Origin: CAZESS01 sp964414415
Lineage (GTDB): Archaea > Thermoplasmatota > E2 > UBA202 > DSCA01
Direction of reading: 5' to 3'
Assembly: GCA_964414415.1 (NCBI GenBank)
Contig: CAYPWJ010000030.1
Location: forward strand, 1 to 13,341
Length of the DNA: 13,341 nucleotides
Position 1 is the first letter of the stretch. The number at the start of each line of letters is the position of its first letter. Shown here piece by piece: positions 1-7,697 of this stretch. Below the pieces are notes generated by a model that worked only from the letters and a program-made list of their open reading frames with translations, made no database searches and was not told the origin of the DNA. The translations under genes and the position numbers were made by a program.

Positions 1-485
1 TACGGCCCGACGTGCATCATCTCGTGGACCTCGTCGTAGAGCTCAAAGTTTTGCGCCATCTCGAGTTCGCTTTCCAGCAGGTGGTAGTGGCTTTCCTCCA
101 TGCTGGCGAGGTAGCGCATGATGGCTTTTTCCTTGTCGCCGTCCATCTCTTTCTCCATGTCGAGGTAGAAGTCCCGGGCGCGCTGCTCACCGGCCATGGC
201 CTCCTCGATGATCTCGGAGGGCTGCATCGTGGGCTTGACCGCGTACTCGGAGAACTCCTGGAACGGCATGTCCTCGCTGGCGGGCAGCTTCGGCTCCTTC
301 TCGGGGAACCTCTTGGCAAACAGTTTTTCGAGGACGCGGCGGTGGCCTTTCTCCTCGTTCTGCAGCAGGGTGAACTTGTCTGTGAGAAGGAACAGGTCGG
401 TCTGGTCGGCCGCCCGCCCGTAGTTGTCCGCTGCATCAATCTCTGCCTTGATTGCTATTTCAAGCATGTCCTTTATCTGAACCAT
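1..485 (-). CDS. Ferritin-like diiron protein, rubrerythrin family (3' end at window edge)
   Basis: The minus-strand frame is open from ATG at 485 to the window edge: 161 codons followed by TA, probably the first two bases of a stop codon, so the protein is likely almost complete. It reads as two helical pairs of a rubrerythrin-type four-helix bundle. Putative diiron ligands are E15, E45-x-x-H48, a glutamate among E94/E95/E100, and E130-x-x-H133. The C-terminus reads DEVHEMMHVGP. There is no rubredoxin domain, unlike the rubrerythrin at 4622-5137. The family (COG1633-like) is linked to iron handling or peroxide/oxygen defence in anaerobes, probably cytoplasmic; the exact substrate cannot be read from sequence. 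A TATA box 23 bp upstream implies a leaderless mRNA. Family call is firm, function is not. Confidence 0.85.
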   Translation of the reverse strand, partial: MVQIKDMLEIAIKAEIDAADNYGRAADQTDLFLLTDKFTLLQNEEKGHRRVLEKLFAKRFPEKEPKLPASEDMPFQEFSEYAVKPTMQPSEIIEEAMAGEQRARDFYLDMEKEMDGDKEKAIMRYLASMEESHYHLLESELEMAQNFELYDEVHEMMHVGP

Positions 486-503
486 GACTGGTTATCGGAC
501 GGG

Positions 504-530
504 TTTTTAAAAGTTTAACTCTTGTTTACC
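504..530 (-). promoter_or_regulatory. Promoter of the ferritin-like gene, with possible degenerate operator
   Basis: On the minus strand TTTTAAAA (505-512) is centred about 23 bp before the ATG at 485, the normal archaeal TATA distance for a leaderless transcript. Just upstream, TAAACAAGAGTTAAA (514-528) loosely resembles the element shared by the hcp and rubrerythrin promoters, but lacks the CAATTG core and needs a one-base gap to align. The TATA box is well supported; the operator is weak. Confidence 0.6.
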
Positions 531-545
531 TCGCTGTCCGACCGT

Positions 546-1055
546 TCACTCCTCGGGGAGATACGTCGGCGCCGTCTCCGGTGACCGGCCTCCCTTGACG
601 TGACGGTAGTAGACGTAGGTCATCGGCGTGCCGTCTCCGAGCATGGCAGCATCGACGACGCGGCCGGCGTAGAGGGTATGTGTCTCCAGCTCCATGCTCC
701 CGGTGACCTCGGCCTCGATGTAGCCGAGCGCGTGCTCCGTCACCACCGGGGCTCCCGTCGCGCCGACAGTATGGTCGACGCCGTCGAGCTTGTCTAGGTC
801 GCGGCCGGAACGGTACCCGAAGCGACCGATGAACGTCATGGGCGTCTCTTCCTCCAGGATGGAGACGGTGAACACCCGGCTGTCCTCGATGTATTCGTGG
901 GTCAGGTTCCGTCGGTTGATGCATGCCGCGACGACCACCGGGTCGGCGCAGACCTGGAAGACGGCGTTGGCGACCTGCCCGTTGTATCTGCCATCTTGTG
1001 TCGAGGCGACGACATACATGCCGTAGCTGAGGTGCCGGAGCACCGTCCTGTCCAT
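546..1055 (-). CDS. Flavin reductase-like FMN-binding split-barrel protein
   Basis: This 169-residue protein has the flavin reductase-like split-barrel pattern: SYGMYVV near residue 10, a NGQVANAVFQV stretch, CINRRNLTHEYI, an FGYRSGRDLDKLDG segment, and a tail ending KGGRSPETAPTYLPEE. The tail matches the flavin reductase half of 'high molecular weight rubredoxins' (Hrb), which pass electrons from NAD(P)H to flavodiiron proteins or rubrerythrins in anaerobes. Here it stops before any rubredoxin module; the rubrerythrin 4 kb upstream carries its own. It is probably a cytoplasmic FMN electron-transfer protein for oxygen or NO defence, but the partner is inferred. It begins 30 nt after the AEC gene ends, so it may be the last gene of that operon or use the weak TATA at 1075-1090. 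No ribosome site is evident. Confidence 0.85.
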   Translation of the reverse strand: MDRTVLRHLSYGMYVVASTQDGRYNGQVANAVFQVCADPVVVAACINRRNLTHEYIEDSRVFTVSILEEETPMTFIGRFGYRSGRDLDKLDGVDHTVGATGAPVVTEHALGYIEAEVTGSMELETHTLYAGRVVDAAMLGDGTPMTYVYYRHVKGGRSPETAPTYLPEE

Positions 1056-1074
1056 GGCCGTGCAACGCCTGTGG

Positions 1075-1090
1075 TTTCTTAACGTTTATG
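1075..1090 (-). promoter_or_regulatory. Possible TATA region for the flavin reductase gene
   Basis: The minus strand reads CATAAACGTTAAGAAA here, with an AT-rich TATA-like stretch 24-32 bp before the ATG at 1055. It overlaps the last codon and stop of the AEC gene. It departs from the TATA consensus, so read-through from the upstream operon is equally possible. Confidence 0.35.
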
Positions 1091-2030
1091 CGGGCATCGG
1101 GAAAAACAGGCTGTACAGATACACCATGGCCGGGATGGTGACGATGGATGCAGCGAAGCTGACGACGACGAACTGTGCCACCGCCGCCCGGTCACCGCCG
1201 GCGCGCTGCGTGACGGCGGGAATCGCCGTAACAGGGGGGACGGCGGCCTCGAGCAGCAGGAGGAAGCCGATGGCAGCGGGCGGCTGGACAATGGAGATCA
1301 CACCAAGGAACACCAGCGGAAGCAGCAGGTTCTTTGCCACGACAAAGAGGGTCACCTGCGGGATGTTGAACGAGCGGGCGCCGGTAAAATCGATGTAGAT
1401 GCTCCCGCCCAGTATGACGAGTAGCAGCGGGACCGTCATCCCGCCGAGCAACTCAAGCATGGAGACCACGAACGACGGCACCCAGACGTGCCAGCCCGCC
1501 AGCCGGATGACGACCGCCGCCACGGTGGCAATCAGCACCGGATGCAGCACCTTCCGCCATTCGATGCCGCGGTGCTCCCCAAAGAAAAACGGCCAGGTGG
1601 TGAAGAAAAACGCGGGATAAAAAATGGTGAACAGAAAGATGGAGACCAGCAGCGGCGACCCGCCGCCGTAGAGGCCGGTGACGATGGCCAGCGGGAAAAA
1701 GATGGCGTTGTGGTAAAAGAACGTCACGGCGAACTCACGGCGCAGCGACGCATCAACCAGCGGCATCGTTGCGATGGTGAACACGAACGCGAGGGCGGTA
1801 AACCCCAGCCACCAGAGCGGAAGCTGCCACCACTGCGGCTGGCTGGCCGGTGAGAAGCCGGTGACGATGTTGACGAACACCAGACTGGGTAGCGCTACCT
1901 CGAGGGCGAGCGGCGATAGCAGCCCGAGCACCTTTTCAGGCAGCATCCGCCGGCGGACGATGTAGAATCCGATGACGCCAATGCCCAGCAGCGCGGCGAC
2001 CGCCTCGAAGGTAACCAGAAACACGTTCAT
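1086..2030 (-). CDS. AEC-family permease (auxin efflux carrier-like)
   Basis: This 314-residue, almost entirely hydrophobic protein has about ten predicted membrane helices in two groups of five separated by a short polar stretch, the layout of AEC/bile-acid-type transporters. N-terminal helix 1 starts at residue 3. The motif LSPLALEVALPSLVFVNIV (about residues 38-56) and the second-half segment GGMTVPLLLVILGGSIY (about residues 193-209) are typical AEC sequences. AEC proteins export small organic anions such as malate or lactate; the substrate here is unknown. Its ATG overlaps the TGA of the DUF255 gene (ATGA), so translation is probably coupled and the permease is the distal gene of the rbr operon. 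Confidence 0.85.
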   Translation of the reverse strand: MNVFLVTFEAVAALLGIGVIGFYIVRRRMLPEKVLGLLSPLALEVALPSLVFVNIVTGFSPASQPQWWQLPLWWLGFTALAFVFTIATMPLVDASLRREFAVTFFYHNAIFFPLAIVTGLYGGGSPLLVSIFLFTIFYPAFFFTTWPFFFGEHRGIEWRKVLHPVLIATVAAVVIRLAGWHVWVPSFVVSMLELLGGMTVPLLLVILGGSIYIDFTGARSFNIPQVTLFVVAKNLLLPLVFLGVISIVQPPAAIGFLLLLEAAVPPVTAIPAVTQRAGGDRAAVAQFVVVSFAASIVTIPAMVYLYSLFFPMPA

Positions 2031-4075
2031 GGTCTCACGGCATATCGGATGGGCGGATCAAGTGCATCGAGCGCCGCCTCGATGTCCATTACAGGGGCAC
2101 GGCAGGCCTGGCCGCTGCACACGTAAAACGTGACGTCGCTGCCTGCCGCCATCTCGGCGGTGAAGGGAGCCACGTCGGCAAGGCCCTCCTCCTTGAGCAA
2201 CAGGACGGTGTGCGGCAGATAATGACGCTGGATGGCCCGGATGACTGGCATGGCACTCTCCCGCCGCGGCGAGGCGACGACGACCTCTCCCGGGGTATCG
2301 AAGGCATATTCGAGGGCTGACAGCCACATCGTATGTGCCGTCGGCCATCGCCGCGCCGGCGCGGCCAGCCGCTGGAGCTTCTCCACCGTGTCCTGCCAGC
2401 GCGGGTCGCCGGTGAGATGATGCAGCCTGAGCAGGTTGTAGAGGGCGACGGCGTTGACCGACGGCAGCGCGCCGTCCTCCGTCGACTTGGTGCGGGCCAG
2501 CGGCGCGTCACCGTCGGGCGAGGACAGATAGAAGCCACCATCCGCTGTATCCCAGAACAGCTCCTGCATGTCGCCCTGTAGCTCCACCGCCCGCTGCAGA
2601 TATACCGGTGCAAACGTGGCCATGTAGAGCTCAATGAACCCCCAGATGAGACAGGCTGCATCGCCCGCGAAGCGCTGCTCCATCACGTCGCCATCCCGGT
2701 AGCGGTGCATGACGCCCGCCCCGCCGTGGAGATGCCGCCAGATGAAGCCGGTTGTCTGCTCCGCCGCCTCGACGTATCGCTCGTCGTCGAGCACCTGTCC
2801 CGCCCTAGCCAGCGCCGCTATCATGAGCCCGTTCCAATCGGCGAGGATCTTGTCGTCCCGCGGCGGCCGGTCACGGTCGTCGCGCGCTTCTCGAAGCGTC
2901 CGCCGTGCATCGGAGAGTCGACGGCGTATCTCGGATGGTGATAGGTCATGCCGGGCGGCAAGCTGCGCTGCCGTGGCGACGCGGTGCAACGTTCCCTCGT
3001 CCGAGACATCGTATGCCTGCAGGAACAGCCCCGTCGCATCTCCCAGGATGTCTTCGATGTCCTCCCGGCTCCAGCGGTAGAAGGCGCCTTCACCCCCGGG
3101 CGAGTCCGCGTCCTCGGCGGCGTAGAAGCCACCGTCGGGATGCCGCATGTCCCGGAGCACGTAGTCGAGCGTCTCCCTGGCGACGTCGGCGTATTGCTGC
3201 ACCGAGGTCGCCTGGTAGGCCTCCAGAAAGGCAAGGATGAGCAGCGCCTGGTCGTACAGCATCTTCTCGTAGTGGGGGACGAGCCAGCGAGCGTCGGTTG
3301 CGTAGCGGTGGAAGCCACCGGTCAGGTGGTCGTAGATGCCGCCGTCGTGCATGGCCTGCAGCGTCGCCTCGACCATGTCCAGCGCCTCGGGCGTTGCGGT
3401 GCGCCGCCAGTAGCGCAGCAGGAACAGCAGGCGGTGGGGCATCGGGAACTTTGGAGCGGTGCCGAATCCTCCGTGTCTGGCGTCGAACTGTTCCCGGAGC
3501 CGCCGGTAGCCTTCCTCCAGCACGGACCGGTCGGGGAGCATCTCCGCTGGCTGTGATGTGTCCTGCAGCGCGGTGGCGATGCGTCCCGCCGTGGCAAGCA
3601 ATTCCTCGCGGTCGCTCTGCCAGAGCTCCTGGATGCGCGGGACGAGCTCCATGAGCCCGGGCTGCCCGTAGCGTGCATGCTTTGGCAGGTAGGTGGCGGC
3701 GTAGAACGGCCGCTTGCCGGGAGTCATGAAGACGGTGAGCGGCCAGCCGCCGCTGCCGGTCATGAGCTGCGCCGCGGTCATATAGGTGGCGTCGACGTCG
3801 GGGCGTTCCTCCCGGTCGACCTTTATACAGATGAAGGTGTCGTTGAGCGCTGCTGCCACCTCCTCGTCCTCGAAGGACTCCTCGGCCATGACGTGGCACC
3901 AGTGACAGGTCGAGTAGCCGATGGACAAAAAGATGGGCTTGTCTTGCTCCGCGGCATGACGGAAGGCCTCCTCGCCCCAGGGATACCAGTCGACCGGGTT
4001 GTATGCGTGCTGCTGAAGGTATGGGCTCTGTTCGTCGATGAGACGGTTCGGTTTCCTGTTATTCCGGGGGCTCAT
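2027..4075 (-). CDS. DUF255 thioredoxin-fold protein (YyaL/SPATA20 family)
   Basis: This 682-residue protein has full family length. The N-terminal thioredoxin-like domain opens with NRLIDEQSPYLQQHAYNPVDW and carries a redox motif C57-H-W-C60, followed by a GGWPLTVFMTP loop around residue 110. The rest is an (alpha/alpha)6-barrel-like region with SPGGEGAFYRW and ILADWNGLMIAALARAG segments, as in N-acylglucosamine epimerase-like folds. The C-terminus has a short FYVCSGQACRAPV motif. The biochemical role of this conserved family is not settled; a thiol-redox function is suggested by CxxC and by co-transcription with rubrerythrin and nitroreductase. Its ATG lies 17 nt inside the 3' end of the nitroreductase gene. 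No ribosome site is visible, so coupled translation is likely. Cytoplasmic, no signal peptide. Confidence 0.92.
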   Translation of the reverse strand: MSPRNNRKPNRLIDEQSPYLQQHAYNPVDWYPWGEEAFRHAAEQDKPIFLSIGYSTCHWCHVMAEESFEDEEVAAALNDTFICIKVDREERPDVDATYMTAAQLMTGSGGWPLTVFMTPGKRPFYAATYLPKHARYGQPGLMELVPRIQELWQSDREELLATAGRIATALQDTSQPAEMLPDRSVLEEGYRRLREQFDARHGGFGTAPKFPMPHRLLFLLRYWRRTATPEALDMVEATLQAMHDGGIYDHLTGGFHRYATDARWLVPHYEKMLYDQALLILAFLEAYQATSVQQYADVARETLDYVLRDMRHPDGGFYAAEDADSPGGEGAFYRWSREDIEDILGDATGLFLQAYDVSDEGTLHRVATAAQLAARHDLSPSEIRRRLSDARRTLREARDDRDRPPRDDKILADWNGLMIAALARAGQVLDDERYVEAAEQTTGFIWRHLHGGAGVMHRYRDGDVMEQRFAGDAACLIWGFIELYMATFAPVYLQRAVELQGDMQELFWDTADGGFYLSSPDGDAPLARTKSTEDGALPSVNAVALYNLLRLHHLTGDPRWQDTVEKLQRLAAPARRWPTAHTMWLSALEYAFDTPGEVVVASPRRESAMPVIRAIQRHYLPHTVLLLKEEGLADVAPFTAEMAAGSDVTFYVCSGQACRAPVMDIEAALDALDPPIRYAVRP

Positions 4076-4619
4076 AATGGTCGATTGACGCCACTGCGTC
4101 GAACGGCTTTCGCTCCGGGCGCTCCCGCTCGACGGCGCGCTGCTTGTCGGTGAGCAACGGGCCGATGTCGTCTGCGTGGCGGCCGACGATGACGAGCGTG
4201 ATGACCTGGTATTCGTCGGGGATGCCCAGGATCTCGCTGACCGTTGAGGGGCTGTAGCCGGCTATTGGATGTGCGACCAGCCCGAGCTCCGTCGCCCGGA
4301 GGATGAGGAATCCAGTGGCGAGGCCGGTGTCGAATCGATGGTAGATGCGGTCATAGATGACGCAGTCGTCGTCCTCCTTGCAGAAGACGGCGATGATCAG
4401 CGAGGCCGCGGTCGCCCATTCGTTGCCGTCGGCGAGTGCCTCGTACAGCTGCTCCAGGGTTTCGTCGTCGTGGACGAACACGTAGCGCCACGGCTGGTTG
4501 TTGAAGCACGACGGTGCCAGCCGTGCGCATTCCGCCAGGTCTTCGATGAGCTCCCGGGTTATCTCCGCCGGGGCGAGCGATCGATACGCGCGCCGCTGCT
4601 CGATGGTGTCTCGGACCAT
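4059..4619 (-). CDS. Nitroreductase-family FMN oxidoreductase
   Basis: This 186-residue protein has the nitroreductase fold markers: an N-terminal EQRRAYRSL motif (FMN phosphate contact), APSCFNNQPWRYVFV (about residues 35-49), a central FDTGLATGFLILRATELGLVAHPIAGYSP segment given here only as location (about 97-125), and a C-terminal RPERKPFDAV. The family uses NAD(P)H and FMN to reduce nitro compounds, quinones or flavins; the physiological substrate is unknown. The start at 4619 was chosen because it lies 2 nt after the rubrerythrin stop and a GAGG ribosome-site-like sequence lies 7 nt upstream inside the rubrerythrin end. The same frame stays open to 5177, but that extension is only rubrerythrin read out of frame. 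Probable role: flavin-linked redox partner in the peroxide-defence operon. Confidence 0.9.
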   Translation of the reverse strand: MVRDTIEQRRAYRSLAPAEITRELIEDLAECARLAPSCFNNQPWRYVFVHDDETLEQLYEALADGNEWATAASLIIAVFCKEDDDCVIYDRIYHRFDTGLATGFLILRATELGLVAHPIAGYSPSTVSEILGIPDEYQVITLVIVGRHADDIGPLLTDKQRAVERERPERKPFDAVASIDHYEPPE

Positions 4620-4621
4620 CG

Positions 4622-5137
4622 CTATGCCTCGAACCGGGTGAAGCGTTCTCCCGTGACGCCGCATATCGGGCAGCGGTCGGGCACCTCGCCGACGACGGTG
4701 TGGCCGCAGACGGGGCAGATGGAGATGGTGGCGAGGTCGGGGTCGTCGCCCTCCGCGGCCGCCTTCCTCGCCCGGCTGTAGAGCTCGGCGTGGATCTTTT
4801 CGGCCTCCAGCGCATAATGCATGGAACGCTCGGCCTGCTCGTCGCCCTGCATCGCCGCCGTCTGCTTGTAGACGGGGTACATCTCCGCTATCTCGAAGGT
4901 TTCGCCGTTGACGGCCGTCTCGAGGTTGTCCTCGGTGTCGCCCATTTCGCCCAGCGCCTTGTAGTGGTTGCGGGCGTGGACGAGCTCCGCATACGCCACG
5001 GCGCGGAAGAGGCGGGCGATGTTGGGCATGTCCTGCTTGTCGGCGATATCCGCGAAGAGCTGGTAGCGCATGTGCGCCTGGCTTTCGCCGGCGGATGCAT
5101 CCTCGAGAAACCGGGTGGTCATGGTCTTTTCTGTCAT
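4622..5137 (-). CDS. rbr: Rubrerythrin
   Basis: This 171-residue protein is a canonical rubrerythrin. The diiron domain holds E18 (ASAGESQAHMRY), E51-x-x-H54 (AELVHARNHY), E82 and E85 (FEIAEMYP), and E113-x-x-H116 (EAEKIHAELY). The rubredoxin domain holds C141-P-V-C144 and C156-P-I-C159. Rubrerythrin reduces hydrogen peroxide to water in the cytoplasm of anaerobes, fed by electrons from NAD(P)H through flavoproteins or ferredoxin; the nitroreductase, flavin reductase or ferredoxin nearby could serve. It is the first gene of an operon running to the AEC permease. The ATG at 5137 lies about 28 bp after a TATA box, so the message is probably leaderless; a second ATG at 5122 is less likely. Its promoter closely resembles that of hcp. 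Confidence 0.96.
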   Translation of the reverse strand: MTEKTMTTRFLEDASAGESQAHMRYQLFADIADKQDMPNIARLFRAVAYAELVHARNHYKALGEMGDTEDNLETAVNGETFEIAEMYPVYKQTAAMQGDEQAERSMHYALEAEKIHAELYSRARKAAAEGDDPDLATISICPVCGHTVVGEVPDRCPICGVTGERFTRFEA

Positions 5138-5160
5138 GGCAGATAGGCAACGCCGCCAAG

Positions 5161-5186
5161 CATAAAAATGTTTTCAATTGTTAACG
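5161..5186 (-). promoter_or_regulatory. rbr promoter with CAATTG-centred operator next to TATA box
   Basis: On the minus strand ATTTTTATG (5161-5169) is the TATA box, about 28 bp before the rbr ATG. Directly upstream lies TTAACAATTGAAAA (5171-5184), a near-palindrome around CAATTG (5175-5180). Across 26 aligned positions with no gap, 21 match the hcp promoter at 11517-11542. The element includes the TAA stop of mutY (5181-5183), so the operator overlaps the end of the upstream operon. Confidence 0.75.
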
Positions 5187-6044
5187 TTCGCCGGGGATTG
5201 TCAGCCGGCCGTCATCAAGCGCGACCATGTGCTCCCGGCGGAGCCTCTCGATGACGTCGAGAACACGGGTTTCCTCTGCATCAATCGCATCAACGACCGC
5301 CCGCCGATCCATGGGGCCGTCGAGCAGCAGGCGCACGACGGCACCGCGTATCTGCCGGTCGGAGCCCTCAAACCGGCTCTGCCGCGTGTAGCTCGTGCTC
5401 CTCCGCCCCGGGTTGCCGACGTGTTGCTTGAGCATGGCGCCGTAGTCCATCAACGCGCTGTACCACCGCCGCGGGCTGTCGCGATCCATCGTGGCCTCGA
5501 CCAGCGGGCGGATGTCGCCATCATCCACCTCGCCGCTGTCGGGAAAGAAAAAATAGATGTAGACCGTCCGGATGTTGGTGTCCATCACCACCGACGGCAT
5601 GTCGAAGGCAAATGCCCGCACCGCCGCAGCGGTGTAGGGGCCAACGCCGGACAGCGAACGCAGCGCTGCCTCGTCGCGGGGGACGACGCCGTCGAAACGC
5701 TCGACGATGTCCATGGCGGCCTGCCTGAGATGCTTGGCACGACGGTTGTAGCCCAGGCCCTGCCACGCCTCGAGCACGTCCTGAAGCGGCGCTGACGCCA
5801 GCGTCTGCACGTCCGGGAACCGGTCGATGAACGAACGATATTTCGGGACGGCCCGCGACGTCTGCGTCTGCTGGAGCATGACCTCGGAGACAAGGATGCG
5901 ATATGGGTCGGTTGTCTCCCGCCAGGGGAAGCTCCGTCCGTGTCGCTCGTAGTACCGGTAGACGAGAGCATGGAACGCCGCAACGTCCTGCCCGGTCAGC
6001 TCATCCGGGCCTGTAATGGAGCGAAACCGTGCCGCGTCATCCAT
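5181..6044 (-). CDS. mutY: A/G-specific adenine DNA glycosylase, Fe-S-cluster-less type
   Basis: This 287-residue endonuclease III-superfamily protein removes adenine mispaired with 8-oxoguanine. Catalytic E54 sits in SEVMLQQTQT and catalytic D155 in VVMDTNIRTV. The helix-hairpin-helix reads LSGVGPYTAAAV (about 131-142), with Tyr where endonuclease III has its lysine, as in MutY. The four C-terminal cysteines that hold [4Fe-4S] in most MutYs are absent; instead there is NPGRRSTSYTRQ followed by FEGSDRQIRG, the signature of the known cluster-less MutY clade. The C-terminal 8-oxoG-recognition domain is short or absent; the last 60 residues resemble a small winged-helix module. It starts 2 nt after sufB, as the last gene of the hcp operon. 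Loss of the cluster fits an enzyme needed when Fe-S clusters are under attack (inference). Confidence 0.93.
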   Translation of the reverse strand: MDDAARFRSITGPDELTGQDVAAFHALVYRYYERHGRSFPWRETTDPYRILVSEVMLQQTQTSRAVPKYRSFIDRFPDVQTLASAPLQDVLEAWQGLGYNRRAKHLRQAAMDIVERFDGVVPRDEAALRSLSGVGPYTAAAVRAFAFDMPSVVMDTNIRTVYIYFFFPDSGEVDDGDIRPLVEATMDRDSPRRWYSALMDYGAMLKQHVGNPGRRSTSYTRQSRFEGSDRQIRGAVVRLLLDGPMDRRAVVDAIDAEETRVLDVIERLRREHMVALDDGRLTIPGER

Positions 6045-6046
6045 GT

Positions 6047-6967
6047 TCAGCTGAGTAGTCCCTCGATGATGCGCTCGGTTGCCTCGTCCTCGTCGAGGCC
6101 GCGGGCCATCAGGGTCTGCAGCTGCTTGGTGTCGACGCTGCCGATGGCCGCCTCATGGGTGACGTGCGCCAGGGGATGCCTGACGTCGACGATGGGCACG
6201 GCAGTGGCGGTGCCGTTGTCCTTGAGGATTTCCTTGCAGTCGACGTGCCCTCGCGCATAGGGAGCGGTGGCCCGGAGCTTGTTGTAGACCTCCGCCGTGG
6301 CGTCGTCACGCACCGCCACCCTAGAGTTCAACACGCCGCGGGCACCCTCGCCGACCAAATCGCCACGCTCGTTTATCTTGATTTCGTCGTCGCCGCGGCC
6401 GCTAACCTTGCTCATCATCTCGAGGGTGCTGTGCTCATGCCCGGTAATGCCGTAGTCGATGTCCAGCACGCCGACGCGCCCCTGGATGAGCTCGAAGACG
6501 GTGGCGAAGCGTGCATGCGGCGCCAGTTCAACCTCGGCCGAGGGATAGACGGCGATGCCGCCCTCCTCGCTGTGGATGTGTTTTTCGTCGTAGCTGTAGG
6601 AAGCATGCTCTCCAACGTAGATGCGCGCATCCATGATATGTTCGACGTCGACCGCTTTTGGAAACATGCAGTGGGAGAGCACCGACATGCCTGCATTGTG
6701 TTCCAGCGTGATGTCCATGTCGATCCGCTGGACGGCCTGTTCTTCGGTGACGCCGAAGCAGAGGTGCACCTGCCGGTCTATCTGCACGTCCTCCTCCACC
6801 ACGATGTCGACGGCCACGCCGTCGTCGAGCTCCTCGGTTTCCACCTGCAGGCCGGAGACGAGGCGCTTGCTGGCCACGTCGTTGAGATCGATGGCGAGAT
6901 GGGCGGTGTCTTCATCCTGCAGTGCCCTGTCCACGCGGGCCATACGGAGCAGGTCATTCATCTCCAT
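6047..6967 (-). CDS. sufB: SufB/SufD-family Fe-S assembly scaffold
   Basis: This 306-residue protein belongs to the SufB/SufD beta-helix family, in the short archaeal form (E. coli SufB is near 495). The C-terminal hallmark region is intact: GHVDCKEIL with C244 at the position of the functional SufB cysteine, THEAAIG with H271, then LMARGLDEDEATERIIEGLL. With SufC alone beside it, this matches the minimal SufBC-type systems (described as SMS) of anaerobic archaea, which assemble Fe-S clusters in the cytoplasm without SufD, SufS or SufE. I chose ATG 6967 over the 7024 start because a perfect GGAGGTG lies 6 nt upstream (6974-6980); it overlaps sufC by 14 nt. It is followed 2 nt later by mutY. 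Confidence 0.93.
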   Translation of the reverse strand: MEMNDLLRMARVDRALQDEDTAHLAIDLNDVASKRLVSGLQVETEELDDGVAVDIVVEEDVQIDRQVHLCFGVTEEQAVQRIDMDITLEHNAGMSVLSHCMFPKAVDVEHIMDARIYVGEHASYSYDEKHIHSEEGGIAVYPSAEVELAPHARFATVFELIQGRVGVLDIDYGITGHEHSTLEMMSKVSGRGDDEIKINERGDLVGEGARGVLNSRVAVRDDATAEVYNKLRATAPYARGHVDCKEILKDNGTATAVPIVDVRHPLAHVTHEAAIGSVDTKQLQTLMARGLDEDEATERIIEGLLS

Positions 6968-7697
6968 CGTCGCCACCTCCGTCGGGGACGTTCTTGTGGT
7001 TGCAGGGGATGCATTCCTGCTCAAAATACGGCAGGATTTTTTTCATGCGGCCTTTGTCGACGAGTTCGCCGCCGCAGAGCAAAAAGGCATGTTCGGCCTG
7101 CTGCATGACGGTCATGCTGTGTGTGATGAGAACAACCGTCGCTCCATAGCTCCGTAGCAGGTCGATGCCCTCAAAGATCTTTTCAAGCGACGCGACATCG
7201 ATGCCGCTGTCGGGCTCATCCAGCATGACGAAGCGGGGACGCATCGCCAGGATGGACGCCAGCTCGAGCTTTTTGCGTTCGCCGCCGCTCAGCGTCTCGT
7301 CGACCGCTCTATCAATGTATTCCTCCGGAGCAAGCCCGACCTGGTCGAGGGCAGCAGCAATATCGTCGCTGCCCGCATCGGGAGCACCGGCACGGATGAA
7401 CGAAGCGACGCTCAACCCCTCATAGCGGGCGGGCTCCTGCCAGGCAAGGGTGATGCCCCGTTGTGCGCGCTCGTCAACGTCCAGCGAGGTAATCGGCTCG
7501 CCCTCAAAGCGGATGTCGCCGTCGATGTCACGGTAGCCCTCCAGCCCCATGATGGCGAAGGCAAGCGTCGACTTGCCGGCACCGTTCGGCCCGACGACCG
7601 CATGGACGTGTCCCTCCCAGAAATCGATGGAGAGGTCGTCCAGGATTTTTTTACCGTCGATTTCCAACGAAACAGTATCTATTTCAAGTATGCCCAT
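6954..7697 (-). CDS. sufC: Fe-S assembly ATPase SufC
   Basis: This 247-residue ABC-type ATPase partners SufB. It shows Walker A GPNGAGKST (36-44), a Q-loop in LAWQEPARYEG, the signature LSGGERKK, Walker B with catalytic E in FVMLDEPDSGID, and the switch histidine in VVLITHSMTV. These sequences are SufC-type rather than transporter-type, and no membrane partner is nearby. The C-terminus ends with a CIPC motif and a run rich in Gly and Asp, an extra pair of cysteines not found in E. coli SufC. It hydrolyses ATP to drive SufB rearrangement during cluster assembly. The start is supported by GGAGGA 5 nt upstream; it overlaps the copB 3' end by 14 nt. Confidence 0.96.
   Translation of the reverse strand: MGILEIDTVSLEIDGKKILDDLSIDFWEGHVHAVVGPNGAGKSTLAFAIMGLEGYRDIDGDIRFEGEPITSLDVDERAQRGITLAWQEPARYEGLSVASFIRAGAPDAGSDDIAAALDQVGLAPEEYIDRAVDETLSGGERKKLELASILAMRPRFVMLDEPDSGIDVASLEKIFEGIDLLRSYGATVVLITHSMTVMQQAEHAFLLCGGELVDKGRMKKILPYFEQECIPCNHKNVPDGGGDDGDE
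6974..6980 (-). promoter_or_regulatory. Ribosome-binding site deciding the sufB start
   Basis: The minus strand reads GGAGGTG, a full match to the archaeal 16S anti-Shine-Dalgarno end, 6 nt before ATG 6967 and inside the 3' end of sufC. It favours this start over the upstream ATG at 7024 and the downstream ATG at 6961. Confidence 0.85.

Noticed and set aside
12..518. Plus-strand open frame of 168 codons over the ferritin-like gene
   Set aside because: It is the antisense of a protein with clear diiron motifs; it is rich in Val, Leu and His with no recognisable family, as expected for an antisense frame in GC-rich DNA.
4620..5177. N-terminal extension of the nitroreductase frame
   Set aside because: It is rubrerythrin sequence read in another frame, Arg/Pro-rich, and no nitroreductase has such a domain; the proper start is 4619.
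6155..7108. Plus-strand open frame of 317 codons
   Set aside because: Exact antisense shadow of sufB and the 3' end of sufC, both of which have convincing motifs and ribosome sites.
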